Below are positions 37,056 to 49,605 of a stretch of DNA of 64,000 nucleotides, in pieces; positions within the stretch are counted from its first letter, which is position 1, and the number at the start of each line of letters is the position of its first letter. The stretch comes from Paragordius varius (taxonomy: Eukaryota > Nematomorpha): NCBI GenBank assembly GCA_964247055.1, contig OZ176056.1:6820001-6884000 (forward strand). The letters are read 5' to 3'. A program made the position numbers and the translations under genes. Under the pieces are notes generated by a model, which made no database searches, was not told the DNA's origin, and worked only from the letters and a program-made list of their open reading frames with translations.

Positions 37056-37843
37056 TTAACCGGCTCTTGGAGTTCTGCGACTAATTCTATTTCGTACAGT
37101 TCTGCCTCTAGCTGAATTCGTAGCTCTCTGAGTCCGTCTTCTTGGTGTTGTGACTCGACGTGAATTTACACGGGTAGAACGAATAATGCTATCATCATAA
37201 TAGTTATCATCATAGTAATAATCATCGTCGTAATAGTCATCACGACCCCCACGGCCTCGCCGTGCTAATTTTCTAGAAAAATCACCATTCAGTACTTTAA
37301 GCGACCTTGAGTTGTGGATTTTTGCTAAATTCAGAATATAAATATATCACAAATTTGCAGTCGAACGTTTATTCTGTATGAATGACGATTAGAAATATTT
37401 TTCATCATTTTATAATATAATGATCGAAACTCTTCAAATAGTTTATGATATTTAACACTATGTTAAATATATTTTTATTTTTGAAATTGTATTGTTTTTG
37501 AAATTTTTTGTTAACGAAAAAGGCAATTTTGATACAACTTTTATTGTAAGTTAGAATAAAAATGTAATATATTTCAATTATGAGGGCTTATTGTATTATT
37601 TTTAATATTAAAACACAGAATTCAGAACCGCTAACTGGTTATACAATCCCTTTTATTTTTTTGGAACAAAAAAAGAGCAAATTATTTCTTTAGTCGGGAA
37701 TGAATTTTTGTCGGCCTATAGACCGCCAAACGCTTTCATATAATTTTAAGTAAATATAAAGTAATAAAATTCTAACCTTCTGTGAAAAGCATATCTGTAG
37801 CTACCATTACCAAAATCAACATAAACCATGTCTGGTACTTCAT
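37056..37843 (-). CDS. Small secreted basic protein with an Asp/Tyr block and an Arg/Thr tail, two exons, 111 aa
   Basis: Exons on the minus strand are 37843-37777 and 37324-37056 (TAA), joined in phase 1 across 452 bases. The signal peptide is MKYQTWFMLILVMVATDMLF. The mature part begins KIHNSRSLKVLNGDFSRK, then RRGRGGRDDYYDDDYYYDD, then an Arg/Thr/Ser-rich tail (RVTTPRRRTQRATNSARGRT) ending RRTPRAG. The tail and the acidic-tyrosine block have opposite charge. Cysteine is absent, so it is not a disulfide peptide. Matrix, mineral, adhesive or DNA/RNA-binding secreted roles are all possible; none is shown. The acceptor TTTAG|CAAAAA restores the phase exactly. Confidence 0.65.
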
Positions 37844-38689
37844 GTTCAGAATGTTATCGGAGAAATATGTAAAAATAAACGTTTCTAGTGAAACTAACAT
37901 ATTAGGTACTTTGATAATTTCAGTTTTGAAGTCACGAGACGATTTTAAGTGCCAAATAGCGGTACAGCATAAATTTTATACCTGCTATATATCATTTTTG
38001 ATGCTTTTTTGATATAAATACAACCAAAGAGATGGTAATATATTTGGATATTGTTTGACAATATCGACAGCCAAGTTATTAGTTGATATGCTATAATGCA
38101 GTTATATTTTTCATAAGTTATTGTAAAATTACATATTATAATGGTCCAAATTTTTGTATCTTGAATAAATTAATACTGATTATCATTATTCTAGCTTTCA
38201 CAGTATTATAAAGCAGGAGAATACCATGAACACTTTTTAATTAAAGCATATTGATTATAAACACCTATTTAAAATCAATAAAAATCTTAAAATGTATATA
38301 TTTCCAAATTTGATTGTCCTTTGAATAATATGATCATTCGAAAACTTCAAGAAAGCAATAATTTTTGTTAAAATAGAAATAGTCGACGATCATAAAAAAT
38401 ATTAAAGATATTTTAAAATGATTTAACCTATAAATAAAAACATAAAAAGCATTATTTTGTAATATTATAAAGTAAGATCAATAATTAATTGTTTATGAAG
38501 AAGGACGCATTTATTTGATTTCTACTAACGATATCGAATCAACCAAAGAAATAAAAAAAACAGTTCATCTTTTCGTTTATCCTAAAACTGGTGCAAAACA
38601 CATGATACATAGTTTTGATTCCGATATATTCGGCACACAAATTGCAGAGAAGTGAGTTTTGAAGGCGCTTAAACCAGGGGTGTCGAACA

Positions 38690-39300
38690 CGCGGCTGAAA
38701 ATAGCTACACTTTATGATATAAACTCCAGATTTTAAAAAGAGAGCTTTAAATCCACCTTTTTTATTATGGCGCGCTTTACAAAAATCGGAATCCAGGCGT
38801 TCATTTAAAAAAGGCACTTGGCTATAATTTGTCTTTAATGGATACTGTAATTCTATGTTAAATTATGGTTTTATAAGATTTTTAATCATTGGCTTTAAAG
38901 CCTGTTATTTTAAATGGTGGCTTATTTGAAGAGGATGGATCTCTGGCCAGTATATAAAAAATGCGATTAACTAACCTTTGTACAGGAAACTTCTTAATCA
39001 TTATTGAATACATATTATTTCATAATTTTCTGTTGGTCAGCTTAAAGCCACATTCTTATTTTATAGTGGCGCATTTTACTGTAAATAGAACCCTACCCAA
39101 GGGTTAATGTAAAAAATAGGCTGGCTTAATGTTACTGAACAGGTGAGACTATTTGTAGGCTTTCCGAAAAAATTTTGTGTTTTCTTGAAATTGCTTGGGA
39201 GCTAGGTATTTTTATATGGTGGCGCTTTTTACTGAAATAAACCCTATTAAAGGTTAATGTAAAATGTGGTCTCGGCTCAAATTTTTTACTTTAAGCTGAA
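38690..39300. repeat. Imperfect tandem repeat, ~155-bp period
   Basis: The motif TTTTATA(G/T)GGTGGCGC(A/T)TTTTACTG…GGTTAATGTAAAA occurs near 39058 and 39211, with weaker relatives near 38757 and 38912. A hAT-like CAGGGGTGTCGAACACGCGG lies at about 38690, but I found no matching right end. Confidence 0.45.
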
Positions 39301-39479
39301 AATAACTAACACCAATATTGATTTCTCGTATTTGGATGACAGAGGCATGATATTTTGGGGGAATTTTTTTTGAAATCATATAAAAATTGTTTGACTATGA
39401 TTGGCGTTTTCGTTAATACTTTACTTTAAAATTTGAATGGAAGGCTTTCTGAGTTTATAATAAAAGGCTAACACATTTT

Positions 39480-40540
39480 ACAAAATTTCTGCCAGCCATT
39501 ATTTTATATTTTTATAATCGCAGAGAACGTCATTAAAATTATTATCCAACTAGTATTTTAATATATAACTAAAACTAAACTTAAAAATTATTTAAAAAAT
39601 ATAAACACTATGATTTTTTTTAAAACGTAGGTTTTTTGAAATACATCTTTAAAATTTGATTATAATTATTAAATTTTAGCTAAATATATTATTTATATTT
39701 AATGTATGTGATTGGGTATATTGCGTTAAAACATAACATTAGTTGTTAAACGTTAGTTATAACATTTTATCATAACAATCATTATAGTTTTACAAAATAA
39801 ATAAAATTAAACACTCACAAAAATATTTATATGAAAACAGTAATGCTTTCGAATATCTACTGTAATTGAGTATCACATATCCAACACTTATTTAAACCTC
39901 CAAACAATCATACTTGGTCTCGATCGGACTACTCTATTATTAAAAAACCCATTCTAATCTCAAAGTTTAGAATTTCTCATCAATATGCTTATGTGTGATC
40001 AATTAATAAAAATACCCTGCTATCATCGACCAATGCCTTTGATGACGATTGGAATATACAAGCTGAAAATTTCGGTATATTCAATTTACCCTTATTTAAA
40101 TCTAGGCATTTATTTCTTTAAATATGGGTTGATATGGTTAAAAAATTTGATTAAGAAATGAATGCAAATATCCATTTTGTAAATTGCAAATATTTTGGGG
40201 TGAAAAGAGAAGCCCAATTTTATTGTGCGTAACAATAAATTGAAACTCTTTCTCTATATAATGGGTTGGTAATATACATATATATTATGTATTTATATTT
40301 TGATATAAAATATTTTATAATGGTAATTTGTTAGAATTAAATACAACGGAGTGTCAGTATTCCACAAATCCTTTTAACGACAACTACAAAGATTCGGAAT
40401 TAGGTTTTTCGCTTAATACATCAGTGTTGAAAAAATTATTTAAAATATCGCGACACATATTGGAAAATTTGCCATTGCATATGGTATATAATATATTTAT
40501 ACAGTGAACGAAATTGCGGGGTTTAAAAATAATTTCATTA
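39480..40540. other. Intergenic, nothing recognised
   Basis: AT-rich sequence without a supportable exon or repeat. Confidence 0.4.
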
Positions 40541-40911
40541 AGAATTGAATGCATATGACTGTAAATATACCATTTTTCAAGCAAACACACCATTTTTTCA
40601 GGCAAACGCAGCATTTTTTCAAGCAAAGACAACATTTTTTATCCAAACCAACAATTTTTCAACCAAGCGCAACATTTTTTCAACCAAAGACACCATTTTT
40701 TTAAGCAAAAAACAACAATTCTTTTTGCACCATTTTTTTTATTTTGACAATTCTATAATTAGTCATTTAATTTTAAGTTAATGATTAGTTAAAATTTTGC
40801 GTTGAATTATGATATTTATTCTTTTATAAAAATATTTGATGGTAAAATTATTTCGAAACATTTGAATTTTGTCCTAAATTTAATTATTTTATTTATTATA
40901 TTGAATATTCT

Positions 40912-41488
40912 GTACCATTTGCACCTCAAGAGTGTCTTTGAACACTTCAAGTTGGTCCTTGAACATTTCAAGTTGGTCTTTGAACTCAAGTTGGTCCTTA
41001 ATACGTTTTAACCATAATTTTTGCATATATATTTTTATTTTATATTTACCTAATTTTCTTTATTTATTATATAATTGTTTATTTAAAAATAAAATTATAC
41101 AAAAACCACTTTTTATTCCAAACTAATTTTATTCCAATTTAAAAAATTGTTAAGTTTTAATTTTTTCAATGAAAAATTTAAATAATAACTCAGAAAACTT
41201 AGATATTTTTTAATTAGGTGTTAAAATCTCATAAATACCCAAAATATTTTCAAGAAATTAATAAAGATATCCGGTTTATTAAAAATTGATATTGATATAA
41301 AATTTATGTTAAATAATAGAATATAGGTTAAAAACGATAAAATAGATTAATGATATGCGATTTGATTGATAAAAGTTAAAAACAAAACAAAAAAGTCAAA
41401 TGACCAACATGAAGTGTTCAAGGACCAACTTAAAATGTTCAAGACTAACTTGAAGTTGGTAAGGACACTCTTGAAGTGCAAATGGTAT
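40912..41488. mobile_element. Foldback element D, copy 1
   Basis: Collinear with the copy at 51101 but with only about three 21-bp units per end (TTGAACACTTCAAGTTGGTCC type). It begins GTACCATTTGCAC and ends GTGCAAATGGTAT. It is non-coding. Confidence 0.85.
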
Positions 41489-41529
41489 ATTTTACATAAA
41501 TTTTAAATCAATATTAACCGTTAATCAGT

Positions 41530-41861
41530 GAGAAACCATATGATTTAAACATGTAATTAAAAATATATAAGTTTTCTGAGTTAAAATTCACAGTTTTTTT
41601 TTGAAAACATTTGAGAGTTAATAATTTTGTTAAATCGGAAAAAAATAGTTTGAAACAAAAAAGTGGTTTTTGAACAAAAAATTTTATTTTTAAATGAACA
41701 AATATATACTAAATAAAGAAAATTAGGTTAAAAAATAAAAAAAAATACATGCAAAAATTATGGTTAAATCAAATAAACATTCTAAGCTAAGTACCAAGAA
41801 ATGTTCAAAGACCAACTTGAAGTGTTCAAGGATACTCTTGAAATGTAAATGGTATAGAATA
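41530..41861. mobile_element. Foldback element D, inverted partial copy
   Basis: In inverse it matches the left half of element D from the AACTCAGAAAACTTA box to the ATACCATTTACA end. It abuts the right arm of element E. Confidence 0.75.
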
Positions 41862-44029
41862 TTTAATATAATTAATAAAATTAAATTTAGGGCAAAGTTA
41901 AAATGTTTAGAAATCATTTTACCATCAATTTATAATAAAAGAATAAATATCATAATTCAACGCTAAAATTTAACTAATTAACTTAAAATTAAATGAATAA
42001 TTTTAGTCAAAATAAAAAAATGCTGCAAAAAAATTGTTGTTTTTTGCTTAAAAAATGGTGTCTTGGGTTTAAAAATGTTGCGTTTGGTTGAAAAAATGTT
42101 ATCTTTGCTTGAAAAAATGCTGCGTTTGTCTGAAAAAATGGTGCGTTTGCTTAAAATGGTGCGTTTGGTTGAAAAAATAATGTTTTTGCATGAAAAATGG
42201 TATATTTACAGTCATATGCATTCATTCTTTACTTGTGGTCCCATCTATAATTGGTAGCAAAGAGAAATGACAGACGAACCAATGAATATAGTAGCTCCTA
42301 ACGCCAGCATTGCCAATTTACCCATAAAAAATACAATAATAATAGATCGACGATATAGTAACAGCAATCATAATATCAATCGGTTACAACATAATAAACC
42401 CTACCGACAAACAATAATAAAATCATCCACTGCATGCAAACATTGCGGCTTCCCACATCCACCCAACAAGTGTCGAGCCTAGAGACGATCCTGCAAAAAA
42501 TGCGGAAAGTTAAACCATTTTGCCAGGATGTGCGTAGCCAAGAGACAAAACTAACTTTAATAGGCAACTATTGAAGGATGTTAAGATGCTTAAACACCTT
42601 TACTGATAACATTAATAATAAACCATTTGAAAAAAGACTTCCTCTATGATACCGGTTCTGATATCAGTGTAATAAACTTTACAACGTAAGAACAAATAGG
42701 TAACCCAAACTACGACCGACACCGCCATTGAAATCATACAACAACACGACAGTGCCAATGATGGGGATAGCAAGCGTCAACGTCCAGGTAAAAGGTGAAC
42801 AAATGATCGGGGACATATGTGTCCTGTGCAAAACGATGGGGATGGAACTACTGATTTGTGGACCGGACTGGATGGCTAAGTTTCAGATTGAGATGCCACA
42901 GGTTAAAATTAATTATCTTAAATTAAATGAGATTTGCGAAAATTTTAAAAACTTATTCGAAAATAAGTTAGGGTGTTATAAAGACCCTGTAAAAATTCGC
43001 ATTGTATGGCCATGTCGCAAGGTGCCTTTTCCATTAGCTAGAGCTGACGAGGCTAGAAAAGTTAGGCATCTTATAACCGGTTGACCCTAACATTATACCT
43101 GTGACATGGGCCACGCCTACGATTAATGTACTTAACCGAATGGCGAATTAAGAATATGTAGTGATTTTCGGTTAACAATTAATAAGTGGTTGCAAGAAGA
43201 CTCACATATAATCCCCACGTTTGATGAGTTGGTGTCAATAGGCGAAGGTCTCACATTCACAAAAATTGATTTTAAAGATGCTTACCTCCAAATGCCAGTG
43301 ACAAAGGAATGTCAAGAATTCACCCATTTTTCCAACGGGTGATGAGATGACGTCCTAGTGACTGGTAGGACGGAAAATGAGCTCATTAACAATTTAAATA
43401 ACGTATTAAGTCGTCTCGATAAGGCCGGATTTAAATTAAGACAAGATAAAATAATGATAGGTGCAGAATCCGCAAACTATTTAGGGTTTGAAATATCCAA
43501 AAGGGTATAAGCCCATGTAAAAGCAAAATCAAGGCAATTAAGGAACTAAAAAGGCCGGTAGAAAGTCATCACGTAGTTTTTTAGGTTTTTTGACGTTTCA
43601 TGAACGCTTTATACCAAAATTACAAATGATAGTCGGTCCCTTACATGTATTAACTAGTAAAAATACAAGATGGTCTTGGACCGAGAAACATGAGAAAAGC
43701 TGGTTAGCAGCTAAGAATTTTTTAAGCGGAAAAGTTTTTTTAACACCATATAATCCGAATAGGAAATTGATAATAGAAACTGATGCGTCAGATTTAGGAT
43801 TTGGCCGTATCTTAAGTCATGAGGTTAATAGTGAAAGAATACTGATAGCGTATGCCTCACAAAAGTGTAGCAATGCTGAAAGAAATTATTCCACTATCGA
43901 GAAGGAATTAAAAGCAATATTGGCGTTAAGAAATTCATAGTTTCATATATAGTAGAAAATTTATAATATTAACTGATCATTTGCCCTTAAATAGAGATCA
44001 AAAATGCTAAAGTACTAAGATGGATTAAA

Positions 44030-47000
44030 ATAAAAAATACCTAATTAATCTTATATTAAAATTATTATTTATACCGTGATACTCAAACCGCGGCCCTAAG
44101 AGTGCTTTAAAATTGCCCTATGGCCATATTGATACTTATTTTTTTATTTAAGAATTTTTAAATTACACATAAACGAATTTTCGCTTATTTTAATATTAAT
44201 TTTTTTCTTTAGATAAAATTTTGTTAATTTTTATTTTTAACCAAAATTAGAAAAAATTGCCTACATTAAAATGATTTCAAAATTTTGGCACATGTTGTTT
44301 CTGTATACTATTTTCTTTTTTATTTGAAATTTTTATTGGATTCCATTGTATTTAAGCAAACCTTTCATCCAAACGCATATACATATTCTTTTCATTGCTA
44401 TCCGAACTTATTATCATTCATTAAATTTCGACCTCTTTTTTTATAGCATAAGTAAAAACATATTCTAATTTTATTGAAAAAATTTGCATAATATATACAC
44501 ATAAATTGAAGGATGACATCTAATGCTAAAAAACGTATATTATCCGATGAAAATCGCTCTTTTAAAAAGAATAAGAAGATAAATTCTTTGTCGTTTAAAA
44601 TAAAAATGTTGTTACCTCCCTTGTATGTAAGGACAACATAATTTTAAATTGAAACACATTTTACAATCCATCATTCTCATAAAATACCAGAAAATCATGA
44701 AGAGAGAGTCGAAAAATATAAAAAGATTAAGGAATTATACCAAAAAGAAAAATCTATGTCCATAGCTTTATCCCAGGAAAAAGCTGTAACATTAGCTTCG
44801 TATAAAATTTGCTATATTTTAGGAAAAATATAAAACCGTTTACAGATTTCCAACTAAAAAGAATGTCTAATAAATGATTGCACTTTTTGATTTGATAAAT
44901 TCCATAATAAAGATCAAATCATGAGGCAAAAACAACTTTAACTTTCTGATTCAACATGTGCTTCACGCATTGAAGATATGTCTAAATATATTTTTAACAA
45001 AACATTTGTTCTGAAAAAGTGCAAATATAGTAGTATTGCTATTGATTCTAGCAATATTAGTTCAACAACTTAATGTGCGCTCTTCGTGAGATTTTACAAC
45101 AGCATAATCAACAAGGAATATTTAAAAATTTTACTAATGAATAATACCACGAAAGGAAGTGATTTTCTCGAAATAATTAGCACTTTTTTCAATAATAATG
45201 GTATATCTATGAAAAAAAAATGGTTTTGATCTGCACAGATGGTTGTCCCTCTATGATTGGAATAAACAAAGTTCTTTCGAAAAACAAATATAATTAAAAT
45301 ATTTCCTTTCACTGCTTTATTCAGCAGCGAAATTTGGTTACGCGTGTAAAAGATGAATCACTTAATTCAGTAATTAAAACGGTTGTGGATATAGCTAACC
45401 ACATCTGTGGCAAATTCAACCGCCGTAAATTCAAAAACCTTCTGAAAGATCCACAGTCAGTTTGATATTCATTTGTACACCGCTGTGAGATGAACAGATT
45501 TTTTGTATTAAGACATGAAATTATATTATTTATAAAAGATAACAGAAAGTTTGACGAGGAAAATAGTGACGAATGGTGAGTTTTATTAGCCTACCTTTGT
45601 GACATTACTTATAAAATTAAAACGATTCATGAAGAAAATATGGAATTTACCACGGTTAATAATAGACAATCCTTTAACATTTTTATCCAATGAGATGAAA
45701 TTCAAATTTCAAGAATTAAGAAATATTAAAAAATGCTTACAACTCGTTGAAAATTTATGGCATATGGATATATCAATATTAAGCAATTTGAGCACTTCGG
45801 TTTTGATCAGGCGCATATCATTGAATCCGTAGATTTTAAAAATGATTCCAATTTGGAGGCTATATTCTAGGGAAATCGTGGAGAAAAGATATGCAGAGTT
45901 TTGCCAAGATGTGCCAAATAAATATGAAAATATAAAAGATGCGCTCAAGTTATCCTAACTGTTTTTCCCTCAACTTACACGTGTAAGACGGCATATTCAA
46001 AAATGAAGTATGTCAAGAATACAGACAGACATATGGACGACTTATTAAGAATGGCCTGTGTGAGAAACCAATTTTGCCAAAAATTATTTAATATGAAAAT
46101 AAATGTTGATATCAAAATATTTTAATTTTTTAAATTAGATGGTGCAAAACGAGTTTTTAGCTGGATTTCAGATCCCCAAAAAATTCATTGTGCTGATTTA
46201 GAGTATAAATATGTGCATATGTGTCAAATAGCTATGAAATATTTGCCATTATAAGGTTCATGGCCCTCGAAAAAAATATATATTTTATTTGGCCCGTCAA
46301 ATTTTTTTGGTGATTACCACTGATTTATACCAATTATTAAAATTATCTATTGTTATACATTTACTCTCTAACTTTATTCTATCTTTTATCACTTATCCTA
46401 TACTTTTCCACATACCTATTAACATTTTGTTTTGGAAGTAGGACTTACCGTTGGCCTTATTTCCTATAATTTGCTTATTAATATTCTCTTGAAATATACA
46501 AATTGTATTGGATAAGTATTGGAGCACAGTTCTTAAATTTAATTCTAATAAAATATTTTACTTTAATTTTCACTTTGATACATAAAAGAACTTGATTTAT
46601 AAATTTGTTTTATACATAAATTTTGCTATCAAATTTTTATTCGTAATATAATTTACCTTTTACTTATAACCTGTGTTTTTAACATCTATCAATTTGTTAT
46701 AATTAGTTCGACCCTTCAATTTTATCATTTTATTTGTTTGTGTAAAGCTGTCAAATGAATATTGATGTAAATAAAAAACCGGTTAGGCCTGGCCTGCCAC
46801 GGTTGGTGTTGTGGCCAATAATACAATGAGAATGCAAAGAAAAACGGGATGCTTGTGTTTTGCTATTGATTCATTGAAAAGAAGTTAAATGATATTGTGA
46901 GAATAATGAAAGTTAAACATATAGAAATTATGGCATTACAAGAGACTCGTTACCGGGGAAATGGAGCAAGGACTTTGGAATAAAATTATCGATTATATTA

Positions 47001-49605
47001 CTCGGGTGAAAGTGACGGACGAAATGGAGTGGCAGCGATCATAAATACCAAATTGTCTAATCAAGTTAAAGAGGTTTGACGCTTTAACAGCTGAATATTG
47101 AATTTGGATATTTTGGTAGGTAACGAGGTCATAACGGTATTCAGTATATATGCCCCGCAAATAGGTTTACTAAAACAAAAAAAGGAGGAATTTTACGAGA
47201 CTCTAGAAGAAAAATTAGTGGCTCTCCCTCAGCTCAGAATCAGTTTTTATGTGGGAATTTTTATGGTTATCTTGGTTCAAGTAGGGAATCTTTTGAAATA
47301 TGGCACGGGGGACATTCTTATGGAGAAAGAAACGAGGAAGGAATTAATTTGCTTAGATTTGCACAATCTCCCAATTTGGCGATAGCGAACACATTTTTCG
47401 AAAAAGAGAGAGTCATGTAGTAACTTACAAAAGCGGCATAAACAAATGTCAAATAGATTTTATACTAGTCCCAAGAGACTTACTGAAGCTTGTATTAGAC
47501 TGTAAGGTCGCGTAGAGATTAGTTCGGACATAATTTACTTATTTGTAAATTTTTTGTGAAAGAAAAGTCTAAACAAATTGTTCCTTGCTCAAAGAGATTA
47601 AAAACTATAAGGTAGAAATTATCTGAAAAAAGCATGCTTTTATAAAAGAAATACGGTTATCCGATGATGGTGGGTAAAATGGTGAGTGGGATAAAGTAAG
47701 CAAGTTAATCAAAAAGGCAGGAACTCTAGTTTGTGGATTTAAAGGCGGAAAATCTTAATTATACAGAGAGGCTTGGCTTTGCGATGAAAGAATAATAGTG
47801 ATGTCACGAGAAAAAGGTAAGGCTTTTGACAAATGGAGACATACAAGGAATGATGATGATAAAGATAAGTATAAAAGGAATTGAAAAAATTAGTCGGCCA
47901 GGTTAAGAAAGAAAAGATAAATTTATTTTATGATGAGTTAATAGTTTGCGCAGCAAAGGAATAAACGCAGGATGGATTTGCCAGGTTATGCGACTGCAAT
48001 AAAAGGAAAAGATGGAAACTTGCTGTGCGAAAATGTAATTAAAAAGATGGAAAGAGTACTTTGTTAGTTTGGATGAAGGGGTAGGCGAGATATTCTTGCC
48101 AAATACAATTGAAGCTATTGATAGACCAATAGAAGCAATTACAGAAAAGGAGGGAGAATCCAATTTGTTAGAAATGCCAAACAACAAGGCTGTAGGATCA
48201 GACGACATTAAATTGTTGGAAAGTGCTTGGAAACGCTGGAGTAAATTGCATGGAGCGTGTTTTTAATAAAATTGTTTCAACTCATGAAATCCCGGTTGAA
48301 TGGAAAGAAAGTTTAACTGTGCCTTTATCTAAAGGAAAAAATTATATAAATGAATGTAGTAACTATAGAGGAATGAAAACTAATGTTGCACACCATGAAA
48401 TTGTTTGAAAAAATAATTGAAAAGCGAATCTGGAAAATGATATCTATAGAAGGAAATCAATTTGGTTTCATGCCAGGAAAGTCAACAGTAGACCCTATAC
48501 ATGCGGTTAGGAGGTTGATTGAAAAACACATTGAAAAAAAGAAAGAATTACACGGGGTTTTAATTGAGACATAGAGAAGGCGTTTGACAGGATTCCCAGA
48601 GAAACTATTTGGTGGAGTCTCCGTTGTAAAAAGGTTCCAGAAAGTTATATTAAGTTGTTACAAATAATGTACAAATCCCACACCTCCAGGATTAAAACCC
48701 CACAAGATTTATCAAAACCCTTTTCAATAAAGCATGGAGTCTACCAAGACTCATCACTCAGCCCCTTATTGTTATAATTTGTATGGACGAGGTAGCCAAG
48801 GTTGTTAATGTGAGTTCAGGTTGATATTTAATGTATGCAGATGACATATTCATCTTGTCTGATTCATTAATTGAGTCAAAGCGAACGGTAAACAGATGGG
48901 TTGTTATACTGGATCAATACGGTCTGAAAGTAAACAAAGCAAAAACCGAACTTATTACTTTTGGGGGTCCACAACATGAAATAATAGTTGATGATAGTTG
49001 GGTTCTGAAGGGTAAAGAAAGTTGCAAATATTTAGGAGCTATGTTAAGTTGAGATGGTTCGTTGACCGATGATATTAATTTAAAAATACAGAGCAGGGTA
49101 AATTGGAAGAAAATTTCGAGCGTGTTATGCGATCGAAATATTGATGTTAGAGTGAAAGGTAAGATTTACAGTTCAGTTGTCCAGCCCTCAATGATGTATA
49201 ATTCACAGACGTGGGGTGTCAAAAACTCCGAAGAAAGACACTTTAACGCGACTGAAATGAAAATTCTCAGAATGATGTGTGGGGTAACAAGAAAGGACAG
49301 AATTGAGAAATTTATTCGTGGGAGCACAGATATTAAACCAATAGTGGAAAGAATGTCAAAAAATAGGCTACGTTGGTTTGGGCACATTGAAAGGAGAGAT
49401 TCTAATTATATTGCAACAATAATAGATAGTCATATAGTTGAGGAAAAACAAGGACGTTAGCGGCCTAAACGAAATGGATAGATACAGTAAAAAGACAGCT
49501 AGCAGAATACGAGCTTAATGCAGAGGACGCCATAGATAGGGCGAGACAGGTTGTATAACATGACCGCTCTCACGAGTGACAACATGTAATGTAATAATAA
49601 TAATA
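44030..49605 (+). mobile_element. RTE-like LINE, inactive, interrupted by a hAT
   Basis: A 16-bp direct repeat ACTAAGATGGATTAAA brackets it (44014-44029 and 49606-49621), a good target-site duplication. The apurinic endonuclease region lies at about 46900-47500 (ALQETRYRGNG, FSIYAPQIG, then VTYKSG and QIDFIL). Reverse transcriptase runs about 48060-49460 (FGFMPGKSTVDPIHA, a broken E-KAFDR-PRE box, MYADDIFILSDS, then KYLGAML and MMYNSQTWGVKN). The 3' end is a (TAA)n tail at 49589-49605, as in RTE-clade LINEs. Several stops and frameshifts separate the blocks, so it is dead. Its own length without the hAT is about 3.3 kb. Confidence 0.88.
44075..46322 (+). mobile_element. hAT transposon, copy 2, inactive, with an exact 8-bp target duplication
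   Basis: The terminal repeat CGTGATACTCAAACCGCGG (one base lost relative to copy 1) and TGATTACCACTG are inverse to each other. ATTTATAC flanks both sides exactly (44067-44074 and 46323-46330). Decayed transposase on the plus strand includes an N-terminal Lys-rich start at about 44513, a block near 44690 (HHSHKIPENHEERVEKYKK), and a C-terminal dimerisation block near 45965 (STYTCKTAYSKMKYVKN). Many stops and frameshifts. It sits in the 5' part of the LINE. Confidence 0.9.

Larger units (their letters stand above)
40546..42224. mobile_element. Composite foldback element E, with D copies in its centre
   Basis: The outer arms start TGAATGCATATGACTGTAAA, then ATACCATTTTTC, then five to seven ~21-bp units of the type GCAAACGCAGCATTTTTTCAA, then a unique arm. 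Total arm length is about 360 bp on each side (40546-40911 and 41862-42224 in inverse). The centre is occupied by D-type elements. The frames at 40384-40781 and 42063-42257 are read through the minisatellite and are not genes. Confidence 0.8.

Noticed and set aside
38690-38712. hAT terminus CAGGGGTGTCGAACACGCGG
   Set aside because: No matching right end or transposase remnant was found, so no element is called.
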